Origin: Protopterus annectens
Taxonomy: Eukaryota > Chordata > Ceratodontiformes > Protopteridae
Direction of reading: 5' to 3'
Assembly (NCBI RefSeq): GCF_019279795.1
Contig: NC_056730.1
Location: forward strand, 610,556,041-610,620,040
DNA: 64,000 nucleotides
Shown: one piece after another, positions 34,374-46,184 of the stretch
Position numbering within the stretch: the stretch's first letter is position 1
Layout: every line of letters begins with the position of its first letter
The notes under the pieces: model-generated
Told to the model about the DNA's origin: nothing
Databases searched by the model: none
Seen by the model: only the letters and a program-made list of their open reading frames with translations
Program-made: the position numbers and the translations under genes

Positions 34374-35340
34374 GACACCAGAAACTTAACCAGTTATTGA
34401 AGTCAGTCATCTTTTGTTTGTACTGTGTCATCATTCTTGGTAAAGGTAGAATTTTGCTCAATGCAAGGCACATACCTGCCTGAGAAACATATTTAGAGAG
34501 ATCAATACTGTCTTTCTTCCTATAATCCAGGGAGCCATAGTCATTAACATCCACCTGGACTATAATAGAATATTACTGGTACCTGTGGTGTAGTGACAGC
34601 ATATGCATAACTTGGAGAATCTTGGTTCCAGATAAGAAACTAACCATTATTTCTCCTTGTTTAGTTTGTTGAGTAAGGAATCTGTGTGTCATACAATAAA
34701 GTCCCCTATGTGAAGAGCCATGATTAGTGTGTTTGCTTGCCCTATGGGCTTTGCTGTTGGAGCTCTATTGATGTAGGCATATGTGTGGTGGTTGGTGTTG
34801 TTTTTGGTGAGAGCTTTAGAGATTGCTGAGGATAGGTGTTCCTGTTTATAGGCTTAGATGGCCTTTGAGGTTTGGAAAGATTGCTTTTAGTACTTCAGCA
34901 TAAGTTAGTATGTATATGTGGTGGAGCCACTGTATGATGAACATAGTGTGTGTGTTCTTGACAATCTTGTTTGTATGTGAGATTTTTGCCTCCAGTGAAA
35001 TTGTTTATGTGCATCTCTCACATACTGTGTTGTTTGTTTAAGGATTAAATGGTTGTCTGTGAACATGAGATAGTTGCTGCATTGTCTCAGGATACCCATA
35101 TCTACCAAGCTGGGCACTGAAATATTTGGAAATTGTATATATATGTTGTCCAGACCTGTATTTGGGTGGGCTATTGTAGGTTATGGACTGGAATATACAG
35201 TGGTCTGCTTGGGTAGTCTCTGGGGTGTGGCAACAGTGTAGGTTAGATTGTGCTAAAATTTGATAGTTGTACTGTTTAACATGCAAACTAGCTGCTCTAA
35301 GTAAGCTTTTTCCCATGCATTGTCTGTGTTTTAACTGCAT
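34374..35340 (-). pseudogene. CR1-D ORF1 (esterase), 5' part
   Basis: Minus-strand fragments homologous to CR1-A ORF1: an N-terminal block with MPSLVDMGILRQCSNYLMFT (35117), and esterase blocks with DYRKKDSIDLSKYVSQAGM, ALSKILPLPRMMTQYKQKM and FNNWLSFWC (34554-34380). The esterase is cut by L2-2; its last blocks, including KDGFHLHPPGF with the catalytic Asp and His, lie on the far side at 30300-30190. Frames are broken. Confidence 0.75.
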
Positions 35341-36835
35341 TACATTACAGGTTTAAGTTCTAAAGGTAGATTTATATTTAATGTTACTATCGATGTGTTT
35401 TTATTTATATAGGACACTGCTAACTCTTATTGTAAAACAGCAAAAATGATTGATTGAGTTAGTAATTCTAGAAAAAAACAACTTTAACAAACTACCTGGA
35501 CAAGGCAATTCCACCTACTAGGGACCTTTAAAATGATTTAAAAACAAAATCAATAAATAAAGCAAAAAACAAAACAAAAAACAGTGGCACTCTAAAACTG
35601 TTAACTGAAGTGCAAAACAAAATAAATCTCTTATCTGCCAAGGATGGAGCAAGTTAATGGAAGTGCTAAACAATAAAATAAATCTCTTATCTGCCAAGGA
35701 TGGAACAGGATTTACTCAGGACCCTCTCAGAGTGTAGTGAGGGTGGCAAGCAGATGGGAGCTCTGGGAAAATGAGCAGGAGACAATTTGTAGTAAGGGAG
35801 GTTTACTCAAGAGAAATGATGGAACTTAGTATTATGGGTATATGGAAAACCATGGGTGGGAAAAGTACTTAAATAGCTTGCACAACAGACAATAGCAATT
35901 AAAGAGGGGAAGGAGGGACTTTGCAAGTCAGATTATCATAAGTGATGAAAGACAAAGACACAGCATTTTAAAACCACAACAGGATACAGGGGAGAGGATT
36001 GAGAAAAATTCAAGCTGCAAGAATCAGCTTTCTTACAGAGGGGTCCAATCAACTAAAGACAGTATTGGAGTTCTGGTCCTATGGTTAGAATTTCAGAAAC
36101 TTTAACTTAATGTCTCAGTGTGGGGGCTATGGCAGACACAAAGAACGGGAAAAATAGTAGCAAAGTGAACAAAAAGGAGCTGTAATGAAACTGTAAGCAG
36201 ACAAACGATAAGCAGAACATAAGACTCTAGCAGCAAAACTGGAATATAAACAGCTGCAATAGTACTGAAGCACAAATCCTGAAGTTGAATTCACAATCCT
36301 GCTACTACTACAATCCCACACACTCTAAGAAATGTACCAGTAATCCTGTTTATGGAAAAATGCTGTAATAAATGACTAAATGAGGCTCAAATCTAGCAGT
36401 AGTTCACAATTTTGCCACAAATGTGAAGGAAACTACAAGATTAAGGCCTCAGACAATGGTCAAAATACAAACAACTTTTACAATTAATTCTGCAAGTAAT
36501 TCTACTTACAGAGATAGAAGTTTAATAGAATGTATAAATAATGCTAAAATCTTGCTGTAATATACAATCTTCCCAAAAGTGCAAATGAGGCTACAAGGCT
36601 AAAGTCACAGAACAAACTAAAAAATGCAAACAAAAAAACTTTTTTGGCTAAAGCATGGAAAAAGGCAAAAAAGTATAAAAATGTATCACAACATAGGTCA
36701 CTGTAAGTGCAACGTAAAATTTTTAAGCAGAATTTAAATAAAAAGATTTTTCTTCCCTTTTGATGAAAAGCTTGTTTCTCATGTTTCTTAACGTTCAGAA
36801 AATTCATGTCAATGCAAAACATGTTGCTCTGTTAG
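35341..36835. other. A-rich sequence, probable CR1-D 5' UTR then unknown
   Basis: The first part resembles the A/C-rich 5' leaders of CR1-A and CR1-E ('aaacagcaaaaa' style). A ~56 bp tandem duplication with aataaatctcttatctgcca occurs at 35621 and 35677. No protein motif. I cannot fix where CR1-D ends. Confidence 0.4.
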
Positions 36836-37300
36836 CCCTTTTAAGTAAATTAGATTAATATTTAAAAATATCCATGATTTTAGCCCTTTGTCCCCAGTTG
36901 GGCGGCCGCGGTGGTGCAGCGGTTAGTATTGCCACTTCACAGCAAGAAGTTCTCCGGTTCAGTCCTCAGCTGGGGTGCCTTTTGTGCAGAGTCTGCCTGT
37001 CCTCCCTGTGGTCACGTGGGCTTCCTCTGAATGCTTCAGTTTCATCCCAAAGACATGCTGTAGGTGGATTGGGCACTCTAAATTGGCCCTAGGCATGAGT
37101 GCATGCATGTTTGTGCCTTTTGTGGCAACTCAACACCATAAAACTCCACTGCCAATCATGAGCAGACAGGTGATCCACTGTGGCAACCCCTAACCGGGAA
37201 AAGCTGAAAGAGGAAGATAGCCCTTTGTCCCCACTTATTTTCGTCTTTGTCCAAAATTCTTGTTCAGAGAAGTTGAGATATATGCTAAATAGTGCATCTA
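36836..37300 (+). repeat. Dispersed repeat, copy 3 (3' part), split by a SINE
   Basis: Outside the SINE, this reads ttagattaatatttaaaaat ... ttagccctttgtcccca, then cttattttcgtctttgtcca, then cagagaagttgagatatatg. It matches the 3' third of copies 1 and 2 (tttcaggcctttgtccctcc ... gtccagatttttt ... gagaggtt). Confidence 0.5.
36897..37217 (+). mobile_element. tRNA-derived SINE with RTE-type 3' tail and 16 bp target duplication
   Basis: A complete SINE insertion. The exact duplication tagccctttgtcccca lies at 36881-36896 and 37218-37233. The 5' tRNA-like part has an A-box (tggtgcagcggttag) and a B-box (ggttcagtcctc). The middle (ccaaagacatgctgtaggtg, ctctaaattggcccta) is the body commonly seen in fish SINEs of this type. 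The 3' end (gatccactgtggcaacccct ... gggaaaagctgaaagaggaa) matches the 3' ends of RTE-1 and RTE-2 here (gatccgctgtggtgacc... agccgaaagag-aagaag). SINEs of this design use the partner LINE's RT. Confidence 0.88.
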
Positions 37301-38437
37301 GTTTGACCCTGCCAGGATAATAAATAATAATAATAATAATGACTTAACTGCTGCAATGCAGATTTTCAAAATTCCCTAGGGAGAACATTTGACACTGTAA
37401 CTGATATATTCCCATTTGTTCCACTATTTCATTTACCTCTGGCTTTCCACGCATACTTTATAGTGGCTTTAATCTACACAACAAACTATTTTTGGTGGTG
37501 CCGATATTTACTCTTGATATAGGTACATCTGCTTCATTAAACCAAGATAAGAAAATCAGCATTGTCTGTACCACTGAAAGGGGTACAGTTGAGAAGTAAG
37601 CAGTTGCTGATAGCATTAATGGGGGGAGCATTAACTTCCTATTACACAGTGGCACTCTCACGTATCACCAGGGACACTGATTTGTAGTTATTAAAAGGAT
37701 ATTCACATTTGAATTTGGAAATTATATTCATAACTATCAAGCCTAGTCTCTGGTTATTATGATTCAGTTTTTCATTTTAGTCCATTTACATTTAAGCAGA
37801 ACTGAAACATATCCTAAATATTGAATAGTGAATAAATCCACTGATACTTGTATTTCTAGTAAAAAAGGAAAAAAATACAAATTATAATGAATGAACATTC
37901 TAGCCTAAAGTGTGAAATATATTTTTTCCAGTACTTATGCAGTCATTTTTTCTAGAACTGTAATATATTTGCTTAATAAGAATGAAAAAAAGATTCCCTG
38001 CTTATGACTGGCAAATCTTGTACCACTTTTGGACTCCTGCCCCTAATTATTTAACCTGAATCACATGCTGTGTACCATACAGTGTATTGCTAGAAACAGT
38101 TGTGCCTGTATTGCACAAAATGAAAACAATAATTATGATTTTGTCATTAAGTCCCCAAAATATGCATCATATTGCCTCAGTAGTTACCTAGAGTACTTTT
38201 CCAAGTGAGCATGGCGAATATGAATCAGGTTTATTTGTTTTATCCTTTGCAAAATGCTGTGTAGATAGGAGTTTTAGATATAAGTATTATTATTCCATTA
38301 TTCCAGCAGGTGACACCATTGTTTGAAGTAGTGTGCAAACCCAGTCATGCATGACTCTGTACAAAGTCTGAAATAATCGAGAGAAATGTTTATATCTATC
38401 AATCATTTGAATACAACTGCTCACAGCAAACTCTTTT
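37301..38437. other. No recognised gene; short (TAA)n
   Basis: AT-rich sequence with a short (TAA)n tract at about 37318-37341. Nothing else recognised. Confidence 0.5.
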
Positions 38438-39046
38438 AGGATCATAGGAGGTTACTAGGTTATCAACCCAGAGGCCATTTCAAGCCTATCCATTTCATCC
38501 CAATGTAATACCACATATACTCTAGTCAATACCCAGGATTGTATTTATTAACGACTGCCAACACCAAGGAGGGTTGTGGGCGCTCTCCCCGGTAAGAATT
38601 TATAGTGCCCCATCCACTCATCTAGGTTCCTTTTGAACAGTGTCATAGAGTTGCTCTGCTTCACATGAATTGGCAGCCTATTCCAAAGATGTGGCAGCCA
38701 TTGGGAGACAAATCTGTTCTTCCAGCACATTCTATTCAAGTTGCAGGCCATATTTAGGTGCCTGGAACGGGTAGCTGTAGTCCCATTTGATTTACGGATG
38801 TACAGCAGATTCATTAGGTTTGGGTTATAGATTGCTGTGTAAGCCAGGCATGTCTCCCCTAAGAAGTCTATTTGATACTGAGTATAATGAGAGGGACTTT
38901 AGTCGGTCTGTGTAAGGCACATACTGGAGTCCCTTGATCTTCTTAGTTAGAAACCTCTGAGGTCTCTCCAATTGCTGCATGTGCTTTGTATGATATATGC
39001 CAAAAGGAGCGTTGTACTCAGTTATGGGCCTAATTAGTGATGAGTA

Positions 39047-40936
39047 TCTTCTTCTTCTCTTTCGGCTGTTTCTGTTAGAGGTCACCACAGCGGATCATCT
39101 GTTTCCATTTCTTCCTGTCCTCTGCATATTGCTGTGTCACACCAAACACCTGCATGTCCTCTCTCACCACATCCATAAACCTTATCTTAGGCCTTCCTCT
39201 TTTCCTCTTACCAAGCAGCTCCATCCTTAGCAACCTTTTCCCAATATACCCAGCATCCCTCCTCAGCACATGTTCAAACCAACGCAATCTTGCCTCTCTG
39301 ACTTTGTCTCTAAACCGTCCAACCTGAGCTGACCCGCTAATATACTGATTCCTAATCCTGTCCATCCTTGTCACACCCAGTGCAAATCTTAATATCTTTA
39401 ACTCTGCCACTTAAGACTCTGACTCTTGCCTTTTTGTCAATGCCACCGTCTCCAACCCATACAATATAGCTGGTCTCACTACTCTCTTGTAGACCTTCCC
39501 TTTCACTCTTACTGGTACCCGTCTGTCACAAATTACTCCTGACACTGTTTGCCACCCATTCCACCATGCCTGTACTCTCTTCTTCACCTCTCTTTCACAC
39601 TCACCATTACTCTGAAATGTTGATCCCAAGTACTTAAACTCATCCACCTTTGCCAACTCTACTTCCTGCATCCTCACCATTCCTCTATCCTCCTTCTCAT
39701 TCACACACACATATTCTGTCTTAGTTCTGCTGACCTTCATTCCTCTCCTCTCTAGAGCATATCTCCATCTCTCCAGGGTCTCCTCAACCTGGTCCCTACT
39801 CTCACTACAGATCACTATGTCATCTGCAAACATCATAGTCCATGGGGCCTCCTGTCAGATCTCGTCTGTCAACCTGTCCATCACCATTGCAAATAAGAAA
39901 GGGCTCAGAGCTGATCCTTGATGTAATCCCACCTCCACCTTAAATGCATCTGTCACTCCCACTGCAGACTTCACCACTGTTACACTACCCTCGTACATAT
40001 CATGTACCACTCTTACATACTTCTCTGTCACTCCTGATTTCCTCATACAATACCACAACTCCTTTCTAGGCACCCTATCATATGCTTTCTCCAAGTCCAC
40101 AAAGACGCAATGCAACTCCTTCTGACCTTCTCTATATTTCTCCATCAACACTCTCAGTGCAAACATCGCATCTGTAGTGCTCCTTCCCGGCATGAAACCA
40201 TACTGCTGATCACTAATCATCACCTCCCTTCTTAACCTAGCTTCGACCACTCTTTCCCATAACTTCAAGCTGTGACTGATCAGTTTTATCCCTCTGTAGT
40301 TACTACAGTTCTGCACATCACCCTTATTTTCAAAAAGAGGTACCAAAACACTTTTTCTCCACTCCTCAGGCATCCTCTGACTTTCCAAGATTTCATTAAA
40401 CAACCCGGTTAAAAACTCCACTGCCATTTCTCCTAAGCACTTCCATGCTTCCACTGGTATGTCATCTGGACCAACAGCCTTTTCATTCTTCATCCTCTTT
40501 ATAGCTGTCCGTACTTCCTCCTTGCTAATCTGTTTCACTTCCTGATTCACTATCCCCACATCATCCAACCTTCTGTCTCTCTCTCATTCTCTTCATTCAT
40601 CAGCCCCTCAAAGTGCTCTTTCCATCTGCTCAGCACACTCTCCTCACTTGTGAGTAGATTTCCCTCACTATCCTTTATCACCCTTACCTGCTGCACATCT
40701 TTCCCAGCTTGGTCCCCCTGTCTAGCCAATCGGTACAGGTCCTTTTCTCCTTCTTTAGTGTCTAACCTTTCATTCAACTCTCCATATCCTTATCCTTAGC
40801 CTTCGCCACGTCTCTCTTTGCCATGCACCTCATCTCCTTATACTCCTGTCTACTTTCTTCATTTCTCTGACAATCCCACTTCTTCTTCACCGGCCTCTTC
40901 CTCTGTATACTCTCCTGTACTTCCTCATTCCACCTA
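39047..40936 (-). mobile_element. RTE LINE, 5'-truncated, inside CR1-E (RTE-1)
   Basis: A 1.89 kb minus-strand RTE-clade copy, truncated just after the endonuclease, with its 3' end at aagaagaagat on the sense strand. The tail (gatccgctgtggtgacctct, then agccgaaagagaagaagaag) is shared with RTE-2 and the SINE at 36.9 kb. There is no target duplication; instead a short stretch of CR1 is missing. Confidence 0.86.
39075..40780 (-). pseudogene. RTE-1 reverse transcriptase
   Basis: Minus-strand frames in order: RLARQGDQAGKDVQQVRVIK (40777), [40 protein letters not shown] (motif 1), [20 protein letters not shown] (motif 2), [20 protein letters not shown] (motif A), [20 protein letters not shown] (motif B), MMFADDIVICSESRDQ (motif C, intact FADD), MKVSRTKTEYVCVNE (motif D), FKYLGSTFQSNG (motif E), then the thumb and C-terminus (RRDAGYIGKRLLRMEL, GRPKIRFMDVVRED, KKWKQMIRCGDL). 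Breaks lie near 40560, 39845 and 39411. The '[13 protein letters not shown]' wording fits RTE-type LINEs common in fish and amphibians. Confidence 0.86.
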
Positions 40937-43199
40937 AAACCTCCTTTGGTCTAGAGGTGATGCCTTTGCTAATCAAGTGTGCTACATAGAAAGCCTTCCG
41001 TACTACAGTAGACACATGGTGGTCAAAGTTAAAGTCACAGTCTACTTGTGATCCCAGATCTCTTGCCACTTCGTAGGTACATAGGGTATTGTTGTTAATT
41101 TGATAATGTGAATGGACATTGTTTTTACCAAAGGGAATGATGATGCATTTCTTTGCATTCATTTTGAGACTTTAACTAAGATTCAGTAATTGCACCAAGT
41201 TTGCAGTCATCTGCAAACATTGTCAGCTGCAGCACCTTAGTTTTGGCCTGAACTTCTGAGAAGTATATACCAAACAGTTGGGGGCCCAGCACTGACTCTC
41301 GTGGCACCCTGCTGATGACAGGTCTGCTGGTTGATGTGGAGTCACCCACTTTGATAGTGCATGACTGGTTTGTGAGCCATTTGGCAACCCATCTTACAAC
41401 AAAGGGGTTTACATTTAGTTTTCTAAGTTTATCGGTAATGCCTGAGTGTGGGATTGTGTCAAAGGCCTTTTCCAAGTCAAGGTAAGCTGTGTGCACAGAT
41501 TTGCCCTCATCAATGGCCCTGGTCACATTTTTGAAGAAATCTACCAGGTTTAACAGGCAGAATCTGCCCTTGATTAAGCCAAATTGGGTTGGATCCAGGG
41601 TTTGGAGGTTACCTGTGTCTTTAGTTATGAGGTCCATGATGATACGTTCCATGGCTTTACAGATGAGGCTGGTCAGACTTATGGGTCTAGAATTCCCTGG
41701 GTCTGTTCTTGAGCCACCTTTGAGGAGGGGAATAACTGTTGCTGTTCTCCATTCTGCAGGAACAAAGCCAGTGGTTAGACTGTGATTGAATAGGGTACTT
41801 AACAGTGATGCTAGTTCATGTTTTAGTTTGCTTAGAAGACAGCCTGGGATGCCGTTTGGTCCCACATTGGCTGTGTTTTTTGCCCTAGACAAGGTTTTGA
41901 TGGCCTGCTCTTTGGATATGTAGGGTTGGGGGGGCTGGGAGCAAGGTTTGTGATAAGTATGGAGGGGATAAGGGAGTGGAATTTTCACCAAATCTGTCCA
42001 CTAGCAGGTTTGCTATCTCTGTAGGATCAGTTTGTGTGATACTGTTAATCTCTAGTTCAGCACATGCTTGGGTCCTACCTTTTAAGCTACATACATAGCT
42101 GTAAAACGCCTTATGATTATCCTTGGCTGTGATTGCTGACTTTTTCTCAAAGTTACCCCTAGAGGATTTGACATGTCATGTTATTTACCTGTTGAGGCTG
42201 AGGAGGGTGCTCTTCCATTGTTGTGGCTTCACCTTAATTTTCTCAGACAGCAACTTTTTGCATTTTTGTAAAGTTTGTTGATGCTGGATGTCCACCAGGG
42301 AGGCTTTTTTAGTTGGCGCTCTGGCTTTGATCCTGCCTGAAACAGCCAAGTCTTCTATACACTTATACAAGTGATTATACAGGGCTTTAGTGTAAGCTTT
42401 GGTGTAGTTACCACTTCCAGCCTGGGGTGGGGCTTGAAATGCATTTATAACTTCTCCTAGGAGGGCATAGTTTGCTTTGGTGAAGTTTTTTACTCTGACT
42501 TTGAGTTTTCTGAGTTTTGGTGTTAGTGCCAGTTCAAAGGCGACTGATTTTTGGTTGGATTTAATTGATGAGGATCCGGCAGTTCTGGTGGTGCATCTGT
42601 TTGTCATGTTAGTCAGGACCATATCTAGTATGTTTGTTCCTCTTGTTGGGGTTTGAACAGATTGTTCCAGGGCATTTGAGTTAACAAAGTCAAAGAACTT
42701 TTTACACTAGGATGTTAAGGTTAGAGTAGGTTTCGTAGTTGATGGTGGGATAATTGAAATCCCACATGATAAGAGAGTTTGGCAGTATTTGGGCTGACTC
42801 CAGTTTGGTCAAGTAAGCCTTGTGCACATCATGATCCATGGAGGGGGATCTATAGCTGTGACTTGGATGGGGATCTCACCCACAGTAATCTGAACAAGGA
42901 GTAACTACATGGACTTGTCCAGTCTAGCTAGCTGGGTGGTAATTTATCTCTAATATAGTTAGAAACACCACCTCCTTTGGTTCTCATATGTTCGTTTTGT
43001 GGTCTGAAGATGTGGAAGGCATTGTAGCCTTGCAAGGCCAGGGTACTCTCTGAGGCCTTGAACCAGGTTCCTGTGACTGCACAGACAGATATATCCTACA
43101 GTGATAGAAGTGCTTCCAGGGTGTGCAGTTTTTGGTTTAAGCTCCTAGCATTTAGCAGCATAACCCTTATTTTGTTATGGTTGGAAATGTCATGGCAGT

Positions 43200-44060
43200 T
43201 TTGTTTTTGAGACCTTGCCTCAAAACGGCATTCTGGGGGAGGCAAGACCATTTGCCAGCAACCAAAAGCCTATTGGTGCCATGTGCAAGCTGTATCTGGC
43301 AAAGTAGCGAGGTTTGCTGACAATGTCATCCCAGGCTGACAGAAACTGGATCCCCTTTGAGTGACACCAAATCTAAGCGAATTATTGAAATTGATCATTT
43401 TTTGTTTATACTGTGGCATCATTCTAGGTGAGGGTAATATGCTGCTCAAGGCTAGGGACGTAGCTGGCTGGGACACATACTCGGAGAGCTCAATCATGTC
43501 TGTCTTCATGTAGTTCAGTGAGGTTCACCTCAGGTCATTCACTCCAACATGAGCTGTGACAGAGTCATAATTGTACTTGTTGCTGAGAGACCTGAGTGCA
43601 TGTGTGATCTGACAAATCCTGGCACTGGACAGGCAGTTGACCGTGACTTTCTCCTTATCTAACCTGGTGAGTAGAACATCTGTTTGGTAGGTGAGACACT
43701 GGTGTTGCTATATGTCTTGGGTACTGTGGGAACTGTGTTAGTTGTAGCAGTCTTTTGTTAATTTTTTGAGGGAACCTCAGTGTATGTTGATTTATGTGCT
43801 GGATGCATACTATGTGTATGAGTAATGGTACTATGTGCATGGGTAGTGTTGGGTGAGTTGGCAACCTCTTCAATATTACTGTTTTGAGTGCGAGAGAGCA
43901 GGGATTCAAGATTCTTGGTGTAGCTACATCTCTCGCACTATGTACTAGAGTGAGTTATTAGAAGGTTGTCGGTATACATGAAGTAGTTGCTGCACTGCTT
44001 TATGAGACCTAAGTCAACAAGGCTGGCAGGAGAAACAAGAGTAGTCTAACTGTCCATAAT
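43200..44060 (-). pseudogene. CR1-E ORF1 (esterase), decayed
   Basis: Minus-strand esterase blocks: 'VTVNCLSSARICQITHALRS'-like text near 43620, VSQPATSLALSSILPSPRMM and YKQKMINFNN (43509-43270), and a final 'FARYSLHMAPIGF'-like block near 43270 where the catalytic Asp appears lost. The N-terminal CxxC region lies near 43990-43920. Frames are broken in several places. Confidence 0.65.
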
Positions 44061-44980
44061 GCTAGGTTTGAAGACTGTTATCACAAAAGGTATGCTTTCA
44101 GGACTGATTTAGGAGGTCCATGTAGATGGGTATTTCTGATGGGGTTTTAAGCTGGTGGTCTGATAGGTCACAGATCACTAGCAATACTTCTCAGACTAGG
44201 GATGTACTTAAGATGAGGACTACACTAATGTACTACACCTATATCTAAGGTAAAAATTGTCGAAATTATCAGTTCGGCTATGGCACACAATTGCGTGGCA
44301 GTGTGTGGTGTTGCGTGATGCACAAACAAGCTGAAACGTGGGAGCTTAAATACCAGAAGCTAAAAACTTAAAAAAAAATTAAAAAACTCAAAAGAACCAG
44401 TGACAGTATTTACTCCAAGCCCTAGACCAATCAGCCTTCACCAAACAGGTTCCAGTCAGCACACTTCTCTCAGAAGAGTGCAGAAGGGCCCTTCCAATCA
44501 AAGATGGCTTGGAAAATGTACTCAGAATACAATAGCCACTAAAACAGACCCAGATGCAGCAAACCTGTATGTGGACCATGCTACAGCTACTAGCTACACA
44601 AGTTAAGGGAGGAAACACTAGAGATAATGTTTTAAACAGCAGAAAAACAGCAGTGAAACAGTAACAATGTTTTAAACAGCAGGACAACAGCAATGATACA
44701 CTAAACAATGCTTTAAACAGCCAACAAACCAGTTATTTAAAACACTGCTTGGCGGGAAAACAGAGCAAACAGAGCAGACGCTTTGCAAACAGTGAAAAAA
44801 GCAGCAGTTAGTCTGCAGACAGTGAAAATAGCAAAAAAATTGCACTAGTGAAAACAGCAACAAAATACGATTTAACAGGCACAGTAAGGCTGACGATTGC
44901 AGTACAAACAGTGCAGTTTAGTTTACAGTATTTAAATACAGTGTTAAATAAGCAGAGCAGAATAAAAGATAAAGGAAATT

Positions 44981-46027
44981 CAGTATTTAATTGGAGTTAT
45001 TACATTAGCAATAGCATGTTTTTATGTTTAATACAATTAATACAGTTAATTGCTCTGAGCTGTGTAAAGAACAAAATGATGTTGTGAGCCATACTTGCCA
45101 GTTGGTGGCTCATTACAGATACACAACAGTTTTCTTTTATTTAGTTATTTTTATCTTCAGCCTGCTGTCACCACTGAAATGTTTAATATTGGACTGGGCA
45201 TTGATTAAACCTATCGTCCACTGCCATTTTATTGTCCATTACTTCTGACGATTACTTAAATTTTCCTATAACATCCCATAATTGAACAGTGTTTCTAGCC
45301 AACAGATACTTTGCTGTTTTATCATTTTTTTTCCCTTTGCATTTTCACTTGTATGTAGAGTTTTTAACAATTATTTTATAGAGCATAAGTTCTTTGATGC
45401 TTGCCAGGCCAAAAAAGTAAGGAAGCTGTTTGTTATCAGCTAAGGTCTATAACGTATTTTCTTTTCTCACTTATTCCATCACTGTAATAACAGATTATGA
45501 CATTTATGTGCCTTTAGCTGAATCTGTTTACTTACATGGGATACATTTTCTCCTGATTGCTTGTACATGGAATTACTTAATCGAGATGAAGGTGTGTTAC
45601 TCTGGTGTGACGTAATCATTGGTTAAGTTCACTTTGTATCTGGAGTTTAAGTTGATGTTTTGCTCTGTAAATGAAAAGGATTTTTTGAGATTTGAATGCA
45701 GTAAATGCAAGGAGACTTTGAAAGTGAAATTTTGCAAAGGTGCTGGAATGGCAGTGCATTTACTACATACTGTGGACAATTGGATTTTGTTTGAAGTTTA
45801 ATTTGATGTGACTATGATATTGTTGACTGAGGTGCAAAATTCAAATTTTTCTGAATTTATTAATATTGTACTGTGCAATGTAATTTGTTAAATCTGATAA
45901 ACAATATTGTATAATAATATTTCAGTTTTCCTGTTTTGGTTTTAACTATGTTTTTTGTTCATTTTATAAAGTGGTTACCTAGCACCAAAATAAACCTGGA
46001 CTTCAGTTTTGTGGAGAAAGAAAATAT
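44981..46027. other. No recognised feature
   Basis: AT-rich sequence between the CR1-E 5' leader and RTE-3. The open frames show no motif. Confidence 0.45.
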
Positions 46028-46107
46028 TTCATGTTTTGACTGGTGCCTTTCTTCCTAGGCACAGAGATTCATGTTTTGACTGGTACCTTTCTTCCTAGGC
46101 ACAGAGA
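46028..46107 (+). repeat. 40 bp tandem duplication
   Basis: Two 40 bp units (ttcatgttttgactggtgcc and on to aggcacagaga) lie head to tail, with one visible base difference (gtgcc / gtacc). Probably recent slippage or unequal exchange. Confidence 0.85.
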
Positions 46108-46184
46108 TCAAAGCATTGAATGTAGTTGGTCTGGGGAATGAGGTATTTGGTTTGACACTGGAATTAGTGGTTTTCTTTGGCCTA

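Larger units (their letters stand above)
26981..36560 (-). mobile_element. Old CR1 LINE with nested insertions (CR1-D)
   Basis: A diverged minus-strand CR1 whose own sequence lies at about 26981-27284, 27541-30308 and 34367 to roughly 36560. The tail is attcataggtgtatactaag on the plus strand. It contains a SINE dimer (27285-27540) and the L2-2 LINE (30309-34366). Its ORFs hold many stops and indels, more than CR1-A or CR1-C, so it is probably an older subfamily. The 5' limit is uncertain: an A-rich 5' UTR-like stretch extends past 35340. Confidence 0.78.
38548..43190 (-). pseudogene. CR1-E ORF2 (endonuclease + RT), interrupted
   Basis: Endonuclease region 43190-42600, decayed, with 'LLNARSLNQKLHTLEALLS'-like text. 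Linker 42622-42185 (SIKSNQKSVAFELAL, VKNFTKANYALL). RT 41991-41176 with KTLSRAKNTANVGPNGIPGC, VIPLLKGGSRTDPGNSRPIS, YLDLEKAFDTIPHSGI (motif A), SRVPRESVLGPQLFGIYF (motif B, where PQGS has become PRES) and MFADDCKLGAI (motif C). Then 41162-40937 with LGSQVDCDFNFDHHV. After the RTE-1 insertion: KHMQQLERPQRFLTKKIKGL and LDEWMGHYKFLPGRAPTTLL. Broken frames, dead copy. Confidence 0.8.
38438..44980 (-). mobile_element. CR1 LINE, near full length, split by RTE-1 (CR1-E)
   Basis: A minus-strand CR1: tail and RT C-terminus at 38438-39046, the RTE-1 insertion at 39047-40936, then the rest of ORF2, ORF1 and an A-rich 5' leader up to roughly 44980. CR1 sequence from 'TSRPKEV' resumes at 'YSSLIRPITEYNAPFG' on the other side, with about 12-15 bp of the CR1 lost at the site. 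It is intermediate in decay between CR1-A and CR1-D. The 5' limit is approximate. Confidence 0.83.
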
